Part shown: piece after piece, positions 26,207 to 33,476 of the stretch
Position numbering within the stretch: the first letter of the stretch is position 1
How the letters are laid out: every line of letters begins with the position of its first letter
NCBI GenBank assembly: GCA_038258425.1
Contig: JBBSPV010000028.1
Span: 1-49,722 of the forward strand
DNA: 49,722 nucleotides
Source: DATLGB01 sp038258425
Lineage (GTDB): Bacteria; Actinomycetota; Thermoleophilia; Solirubrobacterales; Solirubrobacteraceae
Reading direction: 5' to 3'
The notes under the pieces: model-generated
The model's input: the letters and a program-made list of their open reading frames with translations, nothing else
The model's database searches: none
Told to the model about the DNA's origin: nothing
Translations under genes and position numbers: made by a program

Positions 26207-27937
26207 TCAGAAGCGGTCGCGGCGGATCGTCGGGCGGTTGCCCTTGATCCTCGTCCCGCGCAGGGCCGCCACCACGGCGTCCGCCTGATCCTCGGGAACC
26301 TCGACGAGCGTGAAGCGGTCGTGCACGGCGATGGCGCCGATGTCGCGCCCGGCGAGGCCGGACTCGCCGGTGATGGCGCCGACGAGGTCCTGTGGGCGCA
26401 CGCCCGCGCTGCGGCCCGCGCCGACGAACAGCCGGGCCGTCGACCCGTCGCCGGAGAACGAGCGCAGCGGCTTGCGCCCGCGACCACCTGGCCGCGAGCC
26501 GCGGCCGTCAGGCGCGCCGCGGTCGCCCGTGCGGGCCCCGCGCGACTGCCGCTCGTCGGCGGCGCGCGGCTTGCGCGTGTCGAAGGCGGCGGCGGGCAGC
26601 TCGGCTTCGCCGGCGTCCGCGTCGCCCGTGGCCGTCGCGGCGTGGGCGAGCTTGACGGCCGCGAGCGCGACCTCCATGACGTCGAACTCCTCGCACAGCG
26701 ACTCCACGACGGGCCGCAGGCCGTCGAGGCCGCCGGCGACGATGGCTTCCCGCAGCGCGCCCTGGGTGAGGTCGAGCCGGCGCGCCCGCAGGTCGGCGAC
26801 CGTCGGCAGGGCCTCGATCTCGATCGGCTGGCCCGTGTGGCGGGCGATCGCCTTGAGCATCCGATGCTCGCGCGGCTGGGCGAGCGTGATGGCCACACCC
26901 TCGCGCCCGGCCCGGCCCACGCGGCCGATCCGGTGCGTGTACTGGTCGGCCGCGGGCGGCAGGTCGTAGTTGACGACGTGGCTGAGGACGTCGACGTCGA
27001 GGCCTCGCGCGGCGACGTCCGTGGCGATCAACAGCTCGGTCGTGCCGGCCTTCAGGCGGCCCACGACCTTCGTGCGCTGCTCCTGGCTCAGGCCGCCGTG
27101 CAGCGCCTCGGCGCGATAGCCGCGGCCGTTGAGCGTCTCCGTGAGGTCGTCGACCTCGTCGCGGGTGCGGCAGAAGACGATCGCGGCGGCCGGCGACTCG
27201 AGGTCGAGCACCCGCCCGAGCGCCGCCGGCTTGAACGCGCGGGCGACGACGTAGGCCCGCTGGCGCACGAGCGGCGCGTCCGTGCCCGCGTCCGTCGGAC
27301 CGCCGGCGAGCTCGATGCGCACCGGGTCGCGCAGGTGCCGGCGCGACAGGGTCTGGATCCGCGGCGGGAGCGTGGCGCTGAACAGGACGGTCTGGCGGAC
27401 CTCCGGAAGCGCGCCGAGCAGCGCCTCGAGGTCCTCGGCGAAGCCCATGTCGAGCATCTCGTCGGCTTCGTCGAGCACCACGGTCTCGACGGCGTCGAGC
27501 CGCAGCGCGCCGCGGCGCAGGAGGTCCAGGGCCCGGCCCGGCGTGGCCACCACCACGTCCGTGCCCCGCGAGAGGGCCTTGAGCTGGCGCAGGATGGGCT
27601 GACCCCCGAACACCGGCAGGACCCGGGCGCCGAGCCCGCGCCCGTAGCGGTGCACGGCCTCCGAGACCTGCATGGCGAGCTCGCGCGTCGGGACGAGCAC
27701 GAGCGCGGCCGGGCGCTCCTCGGTGCGCGGGACGGCCAGGCGCTGCAGCAGCGGGAGGGCGAACGCCGCGGTCTTGCCCGTTCCCGTCGCGGCCTGGCCG
27801 AGCAGGTCGCGGCCCTCGATGAGCGGCGTGACGGCCTCCGCCTGGATCGGCGTCGGCTCCTCGTACCCGAGGCCGGTGAGCGCCTCGAGCAGCTCGGGGC
27901 GCAGGCCGAGGCCGGCGAAGGTGACGACGGCGCTCAC
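26207..27937 (-). CDS. DEAD-box RNA helicase (DeaD/CsdA-like)
   Basis: 576-residue ATP-dependent RNA helicase. Core motifs in order: the Q motif region YEEPTPIQAEAV, ATGTGKT (I), PTRELAMQV (Ia), ATPGRALDLL (Ib), LDEADEM (II), SATLPP (III), IVFCRTRDEVDDLT (IV), TDVAARGLDVD (V) and THRIGRVGRAGREG (VI). After a basic Gly/Arg-rich linker (about 445-500) comes a small C-terminal fold with ARLFVGAGRSAGVRPQDLVGAITGESGLAGRDIGAIAVHDRFTLVEV, the DbpA-type RNA-binding domain. It starts with an ATGA overlap at the SDR stop, so it belongs to the pdxS-pdxT-SDR-helicase chain. Confidence 0.94.
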   Translation of the reverse strand: MSAVVTFAGLGLRPELLEALTGLGYEEPTPIQAEAVTPLIEGRDLLGQAATGTGKTAAFALPLLQRLAVPRTEERPAALVLVPTRELAMQVSEAVHRYGRGLGARVLPVFGGQPILRQLKALSRGTDVVVATPGRALDLLRRGALRLDAVETVVLDEADEMLDMGFAEDLEALLGALPEVRQTVLFSATLPPRIQTLSRRHLRDPVRIELAGGPTDAGTDAPLVRQRAYVVARAFKPAALGRVLDLESPAAAIVFCRTRDEVDDLTETLNGRGYRAEALHGGLSQEQRTKVVGRLKAGTTELLIATDVAARGLDVDVLSHVVNYDLPPAADQYTHRIGRVGRAGREGVAITLAQPREHRMLKAIARHTGQPIEIEALPTVADLRARRLDLTQGALREAIVAGGLDGLRPVVESLCEEFDVMEVALAAVKLAHAATATGDADAGEAELPAAAFDTRKPRAADERQSRGARTGDRGAPDGRGSRPGGRGRKPLRSFSGDGSTARLFVGAGRSAGVRPQDLVGAITGESGLAGRDIGAIAVHDRFTLVEVPEDQADAVVAALRGTRIKGNRPTIRRDRF

Positions 27938-28707
27938 AGGTGCGCCTGGCCGGTCGAGGCGCTCGTCCCGCCGTCGACGGCGAGCACGGCGCCGGTGATG
28001 TACGCCGCGTCGTCCGAGGCGAGGAACAGCACGGCCGGCGCCACGTCCTCCGGGCGCCCAGGGCGGCCGAGGGCGGTGCGATGGGAGAAGGCGGCCACGA
28101 CCTGCTCGTCCTGCGCCGCCTCGGCGGTCAGCTCCGTCACGGTGAACGCCGGGGCGACCGCGTTGAGGCGCACGCCCCGGTCGCCATAGTCGAGCGCGAG
28201 CGAGCGCACGAACCCGTTGATCGCGTGCTTCGTCGCGTTGTAGGCCGCCTGGCCCCAGTCGCCGGCCGTCCCGGAGACCGACGAGACCGCGACGAGGTTG
28301 CCGCCGCTGTCGACGAGCCGCGGGAGCGCGGCCTGCGCGAGGTGCAGGAAGCCGTCGACGTTGGCGCCCCGCATCGTCGCCCAGGCCTCCGCCGACAGCT
28401 CTGTCAGCTCGCCGTGGGCGAACCCGGCGGCGTTGCTGACGACGACGTCGAGCCCCCCGAAGGCCTCCACGACCGCCTCGACGAGCCGACGGGTGTCCGC
28501 GGCGTCGGCGAGGTCGGCGCCCACCGCGAGGGCCGTGTCGGCGCCGTGACCGGCGATCGTCTCCTCCAGGGGGCCCGTGCGGCGCCCGGCCACCGCCACG
28601 CGCGCGCCGTTGTCGAGGAAGGCGCGGGCGATGGCGCGGCCGATCCCGCTGCCGCCGCCGGTGACGAGGACGGCCTTGCCGGCGACGGCGTAGGTGTTCT
28701 GGGTCAT
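27934..28707 (-). CDS. Short-chain dehydrogenase/reductase
   Basis: 257-residue classical SDR. Cofactor motif VTGGGSGIGRAIA (about 15-27), NAAG near 95, the active-site Ser in VAVSSVSG and the YNATKHAIN motif holding Tyr and Lys. The C-terminal PEDVAPAVLFLASDDAAYITGAVLAVDGG is typical. An Arg after the Gly-rich loop (AVAGRRTG) suggests NADP(H), not NAD(H). The ATG overlaps the pdxT stop and its stop overlaps the helicase start (both ATGA), so it is tightly coupled within a four-gene chain though no shared pathway is evident. Confidence 0.9.
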   Translation of the reverse strand: MTQNTYAVAGKAVLVTGGGSGIGRAIARAFLDNGARVAVAGRRTGPLEETIAGHGADTALAVGADLADAADTRRLVEAVVEAFGGLDVVVSNAAGFAHGELTELSAEAWATMRGANVDGFLHLAQAALPRLVDSGGNLVAVSSVSGTAGDWGQAAYNATKHAINGFVRSLALDYGDRGVRLNAVAPAFTVTELTAEAAQDEQVVAAFSHRTALGRPGRPEDVAPAVLFLASDDAAYITGAVLAVDGGTSASTGQAHL

Positions 28708-29258
28708 GGGATCCCCTTCAACAGGAGCGCGTGGATGCGGGCCTCGCCGGCGAGCTCCGGGTGGAAGCTGATGGCGAGCAGGTTGTCCTGGCGCGCGGCC
28801 ACGGGGTGGCCGTCCACCTCGGCGAGCACCTCGACGCCCGCGCCGTGGTCGGCGATCCAGGGCGCGCGGATGAACACCGCGCGGACCGGGCCGCCGTCGA
28901 CGCCCGGGATCTCGAGGTCGGCCTCGAAGGAGCGGATCTGGCGGCCGAAGGCGTTGCGCGCGCAGGTCAAGTCGGCGAGGCCGAGGTGGGCGCGGTCGAG
29001 CAGGATCATCCCGGCGCACGTGCCGAGGACGGGCGCACCGGAGCGCGCGAATGCCCGCAGCGGCTCGCTGAGGCCCTCGCGCTCGATCCCGAGCGTCATC
29101 GTCGTGGACTCCCCGCCGGGGATGACGAGGCCGTCGAGCCCATCCAGGCCGGCGGGCGTGCGTACCTCGCGCGGCTCGGCGCCGAGGCCGCGCAGCACGC
29201 GGCCGTGGGCCTCGAAGTCACCCTGCAGCGCGAGGACGCCGACCGTCGGCGCGCTCAC
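28704..29258 (-). CDS. pdxT: Pyridoxal 5'-phosphate synthase glutaminase subunit PdxT
   Basis: Releases ammonia from glutamine and channels it to PdxS for vitamin B6 synthesis. 184 residues if started at the GTG at 29258; a TTG one codon earlier is also possible. Class I glutaminase features: IPGGEST near 47-52, the nucleophile Cys81 in VLGTCAGMILL, FGRQIRSFEADL, and the His165/Glu167 pair in AISFHPELAG. The gene follows pdxS on the same strand after 52 nt containing two GC-rich hairpins. It overlaps the downstream SDR by ATGA. Confidence 0.95.
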   Translation of the reverse strand: MSAPTVGVLALQGDFEAHGRVLRGLGAEPREVRTPAGLDGLDGLVIPGGESTTMTLGIEREGLSEPLRAFARSGAPVLGTCAGMILLDRAHLGLADLTCARNAFGRQIRSFEADLEIPGVDGGPVRAVFIRAPWIADHGAGVEVLAEVDGHPVAARQDNLLAISFHPELAGEARIHALLLKGIP

Positions 29259-29264
29259 CAACCG

Positions 29265-29303
29265 GAGGGGGGCTCTGCCCCCTCGCGGCCCCAGGAGGGC
29301 CGC
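29265..29303 (-). promoter_or_regulatory. Two tandem GC hairpins between pdxS and pdxT
   Basis: GAGGGGG (29265-29271) pairs with CCCCCTC (29278-29284) over a 6-nt loop, and GCGGCCC (29285-29291) pairs with GGGCCGC (29297-29303) over a 5-nt loop. The stems are perfect and abut each other. They fill the only gap in the pdxS-pdxT-SDR-helicase run and may attenuate transcription or stabilise the pdxS mRNA end. No T-tract. Confidence 0.5.
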
Positions 29304-29310
29304 TCCCCCG

Positions 29311-30195
29311 TCACCATCCCCTACCGGCCAGGAGCTGCGAGGTTTCCAAGCTGCGGCTCTCGACGGACGTCATCGCCTCACCGAGGCCCTCGGAGGCCTC
29401 GGCCACGCGCGCGGCGTCGGCGAAGTGCGTCGTGGCGGCGACGACGGCACGGGCACGGATCGCCGGTTCGGAGGACTTGAAGATGCCCGACCCGACGAAG
29501 GTGCCCTCGGCGCCGAGCTGCATGGTCAGCGACGCGTCGGCCGGGGTGGCGATGCCGCCCGCGCAGAAGAGGACGACGGGCAGGCGGCCGTCCTCGGCGA
29601 CCCGGCGGACGAGCTCGAGCGGCGCCCGGTGCTCCTTGGCGGCCGTCGCGAGCTGGGCGTCGTCCATGACCGTCAGGGCGCGGATCTCGGAGGTGATGCG
29701 GCGCAGGTGGCGCACGGCCTCGACGATGTCGCCCGTGCCGGCCTCGCCCTTGGAGCGGATCATGGCGGCGCCCTCGGCGATCCGCCGCAGCGCCTCGCCG
29801 AGGCTCGTCGCCCCGCAGACGAACGGGACCTTGAAGCCCCACTTGTCGATGTGGTTGGCCTCGTCGGCCGGCGTGAGGACCTCGGACTCGTCGATGTAGT
29901 CGACCTCGAGCGCCTCGAGCACCTGGGCCTCGGCGAAGTGGCCGATGCGCGCCTTGGCCATCACCGGGATGGTCACGGCCTCCTGGATGCCCCGGATCAT
30001 GAGCGGATCCGACATGCGGGCCACGCCGCCGTCGCGGCGGATGTCGGCCGGGACCCGCTCGAGCGCCATGACCGCGACGGCCCCGGCGTCCTCGGCGATC
30101 CTCGCCTGCTCGGCGTCGACGACGTCCATGATGACGCCGCCCTTGAGCATCTCGGCCAGGCCGGCCTTGACCCGGAAGGTGGACTCGTCGCGCAT
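29311..30195 (-). CDS. pdxS: Pyridoxal 5'-phosphate synthase subunit PdxS
   Basis: Synthase core that builds PLP from ribose 5-phosphate, glyceraldehyde 3-phosphate and ammonia from PdxT. 294 residues, typical. Motifs: KAGLAEMLKGGVIMDVVDAEQARIAEDAGAVAVMALERVPADIR, the lysine in PVMAKARIGHFAEAQVLEAL, YIDESEVLTPADE, VPFVCGATSLGEALRRI, and a C-terminal phosphate-binding FCAGGIATPADASLTMQLGAEGTFVGSGIFKS. First gene of the run. A -10-like TAGACT ends 6 nt before the ATG and there is no ribosome site, which suggests a leaderless mRNA. Confidence 0.97.
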   Translation of the reverse strand: MRDESTFRVKAGLAEMLKGGVIMDVVDAEQARIAEDAGAVAVMALERVPADIRRDGGVARMSDPLMIRGIQEAVTIPVMAKARIGHFAEAQVLEALEVDYIDESEVLTPADEANHIDKWGFKVPFVCGATSLGEALRRIAEGAAMIRSKGEAGTGDIVEAVRHLRRITSEIRALTVMDDAQLATAAKEHRAPLELVRRVAEDGRLPVVLFCAGGIATPADASLTMQLGAEGTFVGSGIFKSSEPAIRARAVVAATTHFADAARVAEASEGLGEAMTSVESRSLETSQLLAGRGW

Positions 30196-30201
30196 GGCTT
30201 G

Positions 30202-30207
30202 AGTCTA
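30202..30207 (-). promoter_or_regulatory. pdxS -10 box, leaderless-type promoter
   Basis: TAGACT on the minus strand with a 6-nt gap (CAAGCC) to the pdxS ATG. The distance puts the transcript start at or very near the A of ATG. The same hexamer with a 7-nt gap precedes yebC (8359-8364). Confidence 0.5.
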
Positions 30208-30326
30208 CGACGCTCGTGGGCTCCGAGGATGAGGGTTTCGCCCTCCCGTCACCGGTCGGCGCCGATGTCAGCGACCTGCCGCCGGCGCCTCGTGAGCGGG
30301 CGACGTCCAGACGACGTCACCGTTCG

Positions 30327-31193
30327 CTACTTGAGCTTGAACGCCTTGATGCGATCGTCGTACTGCGCCGCGTCGCGGGCGTAGACGCCGTACGCGAGGG
30401 CCTGCAGCGTGGCCATGAGTCCCGTGTGCGAGCGCACGAAGGCCGGGGAGTTCGAGGAGTACCAGAGCGTCCGGTCCGCGAGCTTGGCGACGTCGGACAA
30501 CGAGGCGTCGGTGACGCACAGCGTCGCCGCGCGGCGGTGGCGGGCGATCTTCATCGCGCGCAGCACGAGCGGGTGGGGCCGGCCCGCGGACAGGCCGATC
30601 ACGAGCGTGCCCTCGTCGATGCGCCCGAGACGCGAGAGCACCTCCTGCGACGGGGTGGCCGCCGTCTCGGCGCGGATGTCGAGCAGCATGAGCAGGTGGC
30701 GCAGGTAGGAGGCGAAGAACGCCATCTGGTCCACGCCGGCGATCAGCAGCCGCTCCGCGGAGGCGATCGCCTCGATCGCGCCCTCGACCTCGGAGCGCGA
30801 GACCTTGCGCGCCGTCTCCTCGACGTTGACGAAGTCCGCCGCGATCGCCGCCTCGAAGGCGCCCTGGTCGATGGAGAACAGCGGCTCGGAGGCGGCGGCC
30901 GCCTCCGAGCCGTGGCGGCGGTACTCCTCGCGCGCCGCGGCCTGCAACTCGGGGAAGCCCTCGAAGCCGAGCGCCTGCGAGAACCGCACGACGGTCGAGG
31001 ACGAGGTCGACGCGCGCCGGGCCAGCTCCTCCGCCGTGTGGAAGGCCACCTCGTCGAGGTGGTCGACGACGTACTGCGCCACGTCCTTCTGGGAACGCGA
31101 GAACTCGTCGAAGCGCGACGAGATGAACGCCGAGAGGGTCTGGTGGGTGGGTGGGACCCCAGAAGCGGGCGGCATCGGAACGGTCTTTGGCAT
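30327..31193 (-). CDS. RpiR-family transcriptional regulator (HTH plus SIS domain)
   Basis: 288-residue regulator that usually senses sugar phosphates. N-terminal RpiR helix-turn-helix (about 18-90): LSAFISSRFDEFSRSQKDVAQYVVDHLDEVAFHTAEELARRASTSSSTVVRFSQALGFEGFPEL. The C-terminal SIS domain (about 130-275) has ERLLIAGVDQMAFFASYLRHLL, TLVIGLSAGRPHPLVLRAM and ATLCVTDASLSDVAKLADRTLW. The ATG at 31193 is chosen over the next Met because it keeps the full family N-terminus; no strong ribosome site is seen. It is divergent from rfbC with 48 nt between them. Sugar ligand unknown. Confidence 0.9.
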   Translation of the reverse strand: MPKTVPMPPASGVPPTHQTLSAFISSRFDEFSRSQKDVAQYVVDHLDEVAFHTAEELARRASTSSSTVVRFSQALGFEGFPELQAAAREEYRRHGSEAAAASEPLFSIDQGAFEAAIAADFVNVEETARKVSRSEVEGAIEAIASAERLLIAGVDQMAFFASYLRHLLMLLDIRAETAATPSQEVLSRLGRIDEGTLVIGLSAGRPHPLVLRAMKIARHRRAATLCVTDASLSDVAKLADRTLWYSSNSPAFVRSHTGLMATLQALAYGVYARDAAQYDDRIKAFKLK

Positions 31194-31241
31194 CGCCCCG
31201 GGAGGGTTCGACGGCGCCCCACCCCTATCCTCCCCCGCCGC

Positions 31242-31799
31242 ATGGAGCTGCTCGAGACCCGGCTGTCCGGACCCCGGCTGATCGCGCCCGCCGTGCACGG
31301 CGACGAGCGCGGGTTCTTCGTGGAGACCTACCGCGAGGAGACCTGGCCGATCGAGCCCCACCCGCCCTCGTTCGTCCAGGACAACCACTCCCGCTCGCGC
31401 CGCGGCACGGTGCGCGGCATCCACTTCCAGACCCATCCCGGGCAGGGCAAGCTCGTGCGCTGCGCCCGCGGCAGCGTGTGGGACGTCGTCGTCGACCTGC
31501 GTCGCGGCTCGCCGAGCTTCGGGGAATGGGAGGGCTTCGAGCTCGACGACGTCCGCGCGCACCAGCTGTGGGTCCCCGTCGGCTTCGGCCACGGCTTCTG
31601 CGTGCTGAGCGAGACCGCCGACTTCGTCTACAAGTGCACGAGCACCTACGACCCGGCCACGGAGGCCGGCATCGCCTTCGACGACCCCGCCGTCGGGATC
31701 GACTGGCGGCTGCCGCGCGACGAGCTGTCCTACTCGCAGCGCGACGCGGACGCGCCGCCGCTGGCCGCGGTCGCCGATGACCTCCCGTTTCATCTCTGA
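31242..31799 (+). CDS. rfbC: dTDP-4-dehydrorhamnose 3,5-epimerase
   Basis: Epimerase of dTDP-rhamnose synthesis, used for cell-surface glycans. 185 residues. Family motifs: DERGFFVETYREE, FVQDNHSRSRRGTVRGIHFQ with the catalytic His, GSVWDVVVDLRRGSPSFGEWEGFEL, LWVPVGFGHGFCVLSE, VYKCTSTYDPATEAGIAFDDP and IDWRLP. The canonical RGLHYQ reads RGIHFQ here. The rest of the rhamnose pathway (rfbA, rfbB, rfbD) is not in the window. TATCCT lies 10 nt before the ATG. The last 23 nt overlap the start of gluQ. Confidence 0.94.
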   Translation: MELLETRLSGPRLIAPAVHGDERGFFVETYREETWPIEPHPPSFVQDNHSRSRRGTVRGIHFQTHPGQGKLVRCARGSVWDVVVDLRRGSPSFGEWEGFELDDVRAHQLWVPVGFGHGFCVLSETADFVYKCTSTYDPATEAGIAFDDPAVGIDWRLPRDELSYSQRDADAPPLAAVADDLPFHL

Positions 31800-32655
31800 C
31801 GCGCACGACGGGCGCTTCGCCCCGAGCCCGACGGGTGTCCTGCACCTCGGCAACCTGCGCACCGCACTGCTGGCCTGGCTGTTCGCCCGCTCGGCCGGCG
31901 CCCGCTTCCTCGTCCGGATGGAGGACCTCGACACGGGGCGCGTGCGCCCGGGCCTGGCCGCGCGCCAGCTCACCGACCTCGCCGCGCTGGGGCTGAACTG
32001 GGACGGCGCGGTGGAGGCCCAGTCGGCGCGCACGGACCGCTACGCCGCGGCCATCGCGCGCCTCGACACCTATGAGTGCTTCTGCACCCGGGCCGAGATC
32101 CGCGAGGCGGCCTCGGCCCCGCACGCGCCGGTCGGCGCCTACCCGGGCACGTGCCGCGACCTCACGGCCGACGAACGGGCCGCGCGACGGGCGGCGGGCC
32201 GCTCCCCCGCCCTGCGCGTCCGCGCCGACGGCGCCCGGGTGGCGTGGACGGACCGGCTGCTGGGCCCGCAGGCGGGCGCCGTCGACGACCTCGTGCTGCG
32301 CCGCGCGGACGGCGCCGTCGCCTACAACCTCGCCGTCGTCGTCGACGACGGCGCCCAGGGCATCGGCGAGGTGGTCCGCGGCGCCGACCTCGCCGACTCC
32401 ACCCCGCGCCAGCTGTGGCTCGCTCGCGCCCTGGGGCTCGAACCGCCCACCCACGCGCACGTGCCGCTCGTGCTCGGCCCGGACGGTGCGCGGCTCGCCA
32501 AGCGCCACGGGGCGGTGACACTTCAGGACGTAGCACCGGACGCCGCCCTGCACTGGATGGCCGCCTCGCTGGGCCTGCGCGGGACCACGCCCGCCGTGCT
32601 GCTGGACGGCTTCGACCCCGAACGCCTGCCGCTGGAGCCGACCGTGTACGGCTGA
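31777..32655 (+). CDS. gluQ: Glutamyl-queuosine tRNA(Asp) synthetase-like protein
   Basis: Truncated glutamyl-tRNA synthetase paralogue. Such proteins attach glutamate to queuosine in the wobble position of tRNA-Asp. 292 residues, with the catalytic domain only and no anticodon-binding domain. Class I signatures: FAPSPTGVLHLGNLRTALLAW (HIGH-like) and RLAKRHGAV (KMSKS-like). The zinc site of the GluQ group is complete: CFC, then Tyr and Cys in AYPGTC. The ATG overlaps rfbC by 23 nt, and no other start precedes RFAPSPTG. No queuosine synthesis genes are in the window, so its true tRNA substrate is open. Confidence 0.9.
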   Translation: MTSRFISDAHDGRFAPSPTGVLHLGNLRTALLAWLFARSAGARFLVRMEDLDTGRVRPGLAARQLTDLAALGLNWDGAVEAQSARTDRYAAAIARLDTYECFCTRAEIREAASAPHAPVGAYPGTCRDLTADERAARRAAGRSPALRVRADGARVAWTDRLLGPQAGAVDDLVLRRADGAVAYNLAVVVDDGAQGIGEVVRGADLADSTPRQLWLARALGLEPPTHAHVPLVLGPDGARLAKRHGAVTLQDVAPDAALHWMAASLGLRGTTPAVLLDGFDPERLPLEPTVYG

Positions 32656-32676
32656 CGCGCGTGGGACACTTCCGCC

Positions 32677-33417
32677 GTGGTCCCCTTCACGCCCGTGCAG
32701 ACGCGCCGGACCTTCGAGGAGGCGGTGGAGCAGATCGCCGAGCGGGTCAAGCTCGGCGAGCTCGCGGTGGGCGACCGGCTCCCCTCCGAGCGGGCGCTCG
32801 CCGAGCAGATGCAGATCTCGCGCCCGACGCTGCGCGAGGCGGTCAAGGTCCTGCAGGACTCGGGGCTCGTGGAGGTCCGCCGTGGGGCCGCAGGCGGCAT
32901 CTTCGTGGCCACGGAGCTCGTCCCGCCCGAGCTGCTCGTGCACCGGCGCGAGATGCGTCTCGGCGAGGTGGCCCAGGTGCTCGAGGCGCGCCGCCTGCTC
33001 GAGCCGCAGGTCGCCCGCCTCGCTGCGCAGCGCGGCTCGCAGCCCGACTTCGCGGCCATGGCGGCGACCATCGCCGGCCAGCGCGAGCTCGTCGCGGCGG
33101 GGTCCATCCTCGCCGAGGGCCGCGAGGACCGCTTCCTCGCCCTCGATGTGCGCTTCCACCTCGCCCTTGCCCGCGCCACGGGCAACGACGTGCTCGTCTC
33201 GCTCGTGCGGGCGTTGTACCGCGACCTCGAGATCGCCCGCGACATGGCCCTGCACTACGAGCCCGTCCCCGAGTGGTCGCTCGCCATCCACGAGCAGACG
33301 CTCGCCGCGCTGCGCTCGGGCGACCTCGAGCGCGTCGCGGCGGTCATGGACGAGCACCTCGGCCAGGTCGAGCGCACGTGGGAGCAGGAGACCGGGCGGC
33401 CGCTGACCCGGCTGTAG
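32677..33417 (+). CDS. FadR/GntR-family transcriptional regulator
   Basis: 246-residue regulator. N-terminal winged helix (about 12-80): FEEAVEQIAERVKLGELAVGDRLPSERALAEQMQISRPTLREAVKVLQDSGLVEVRRGAAGGIFV, a textbook GntR domain. The C-terminal all-helical FCD domain (about 95-235) has an Asp and three His that fit the metal/ligand site (DVRFHLALARATGN, IHEQTLAALRSGD, MDEHLGQVE). GTG start. It lies 59 nt upstream of the big ferredoxin oxidoreductase gene on the same strand, and a palindrome in that gap may be its operator. Ligand unknown; perhaps an organic acid related to the enzyme. Confidence 0.92.
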   Translation: MVPFTPVQTRRTFEEAVEQIAERVKLGELAVGDRLPSERALAEQMQISRPTLREAVKVLQDSGLVEVRRGAAGGIFVATELVPPELLVHRREMRLGEVAQVLEARRLLEPQVARLAAQRGSQPDFAAMAATIAGQRELVAAGSILAEGREDRFLALDVRFHLALARATGNDVLVSLVRALYRDLEIARDMALHYEPVPEWSLAIHEQTLAALRSGDLERVAAVMDEHLGQVERTWEQETGRPLTRL

Positions 33418-33431
33418 CCCCTTGCGCTCAT

Positions 33432-33448
33432 GGTAAGGATCGTTTACC
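33432..33448. promoter_or_regulatory. Candidate operator of the FadR-type regulator
   Basis: GGTAA (33432-33436) and TTACC (33444-33448) form an inverted repeat with a 7-nt centre in a notably AT-rich patch between the regulator gene and the oxidoreductase. GGTnnnACC-type half sites are common for FadR-subfamily regulators. It lies about 29 nt before the oxidoreductase GTG, a position suited to repression. Confidence 0.45.
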
Positions 33449-33476
33449 TTTGTGGTCCGCCAAGGATGGGAGCCCC

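Noticed and set aside
32076..33476. N-terminal extension of the oxidoreductase
   Set aside because: It runs through gluQ and the FadR-type gene in another frame; the enzyme family starts near the GTG at 33477.
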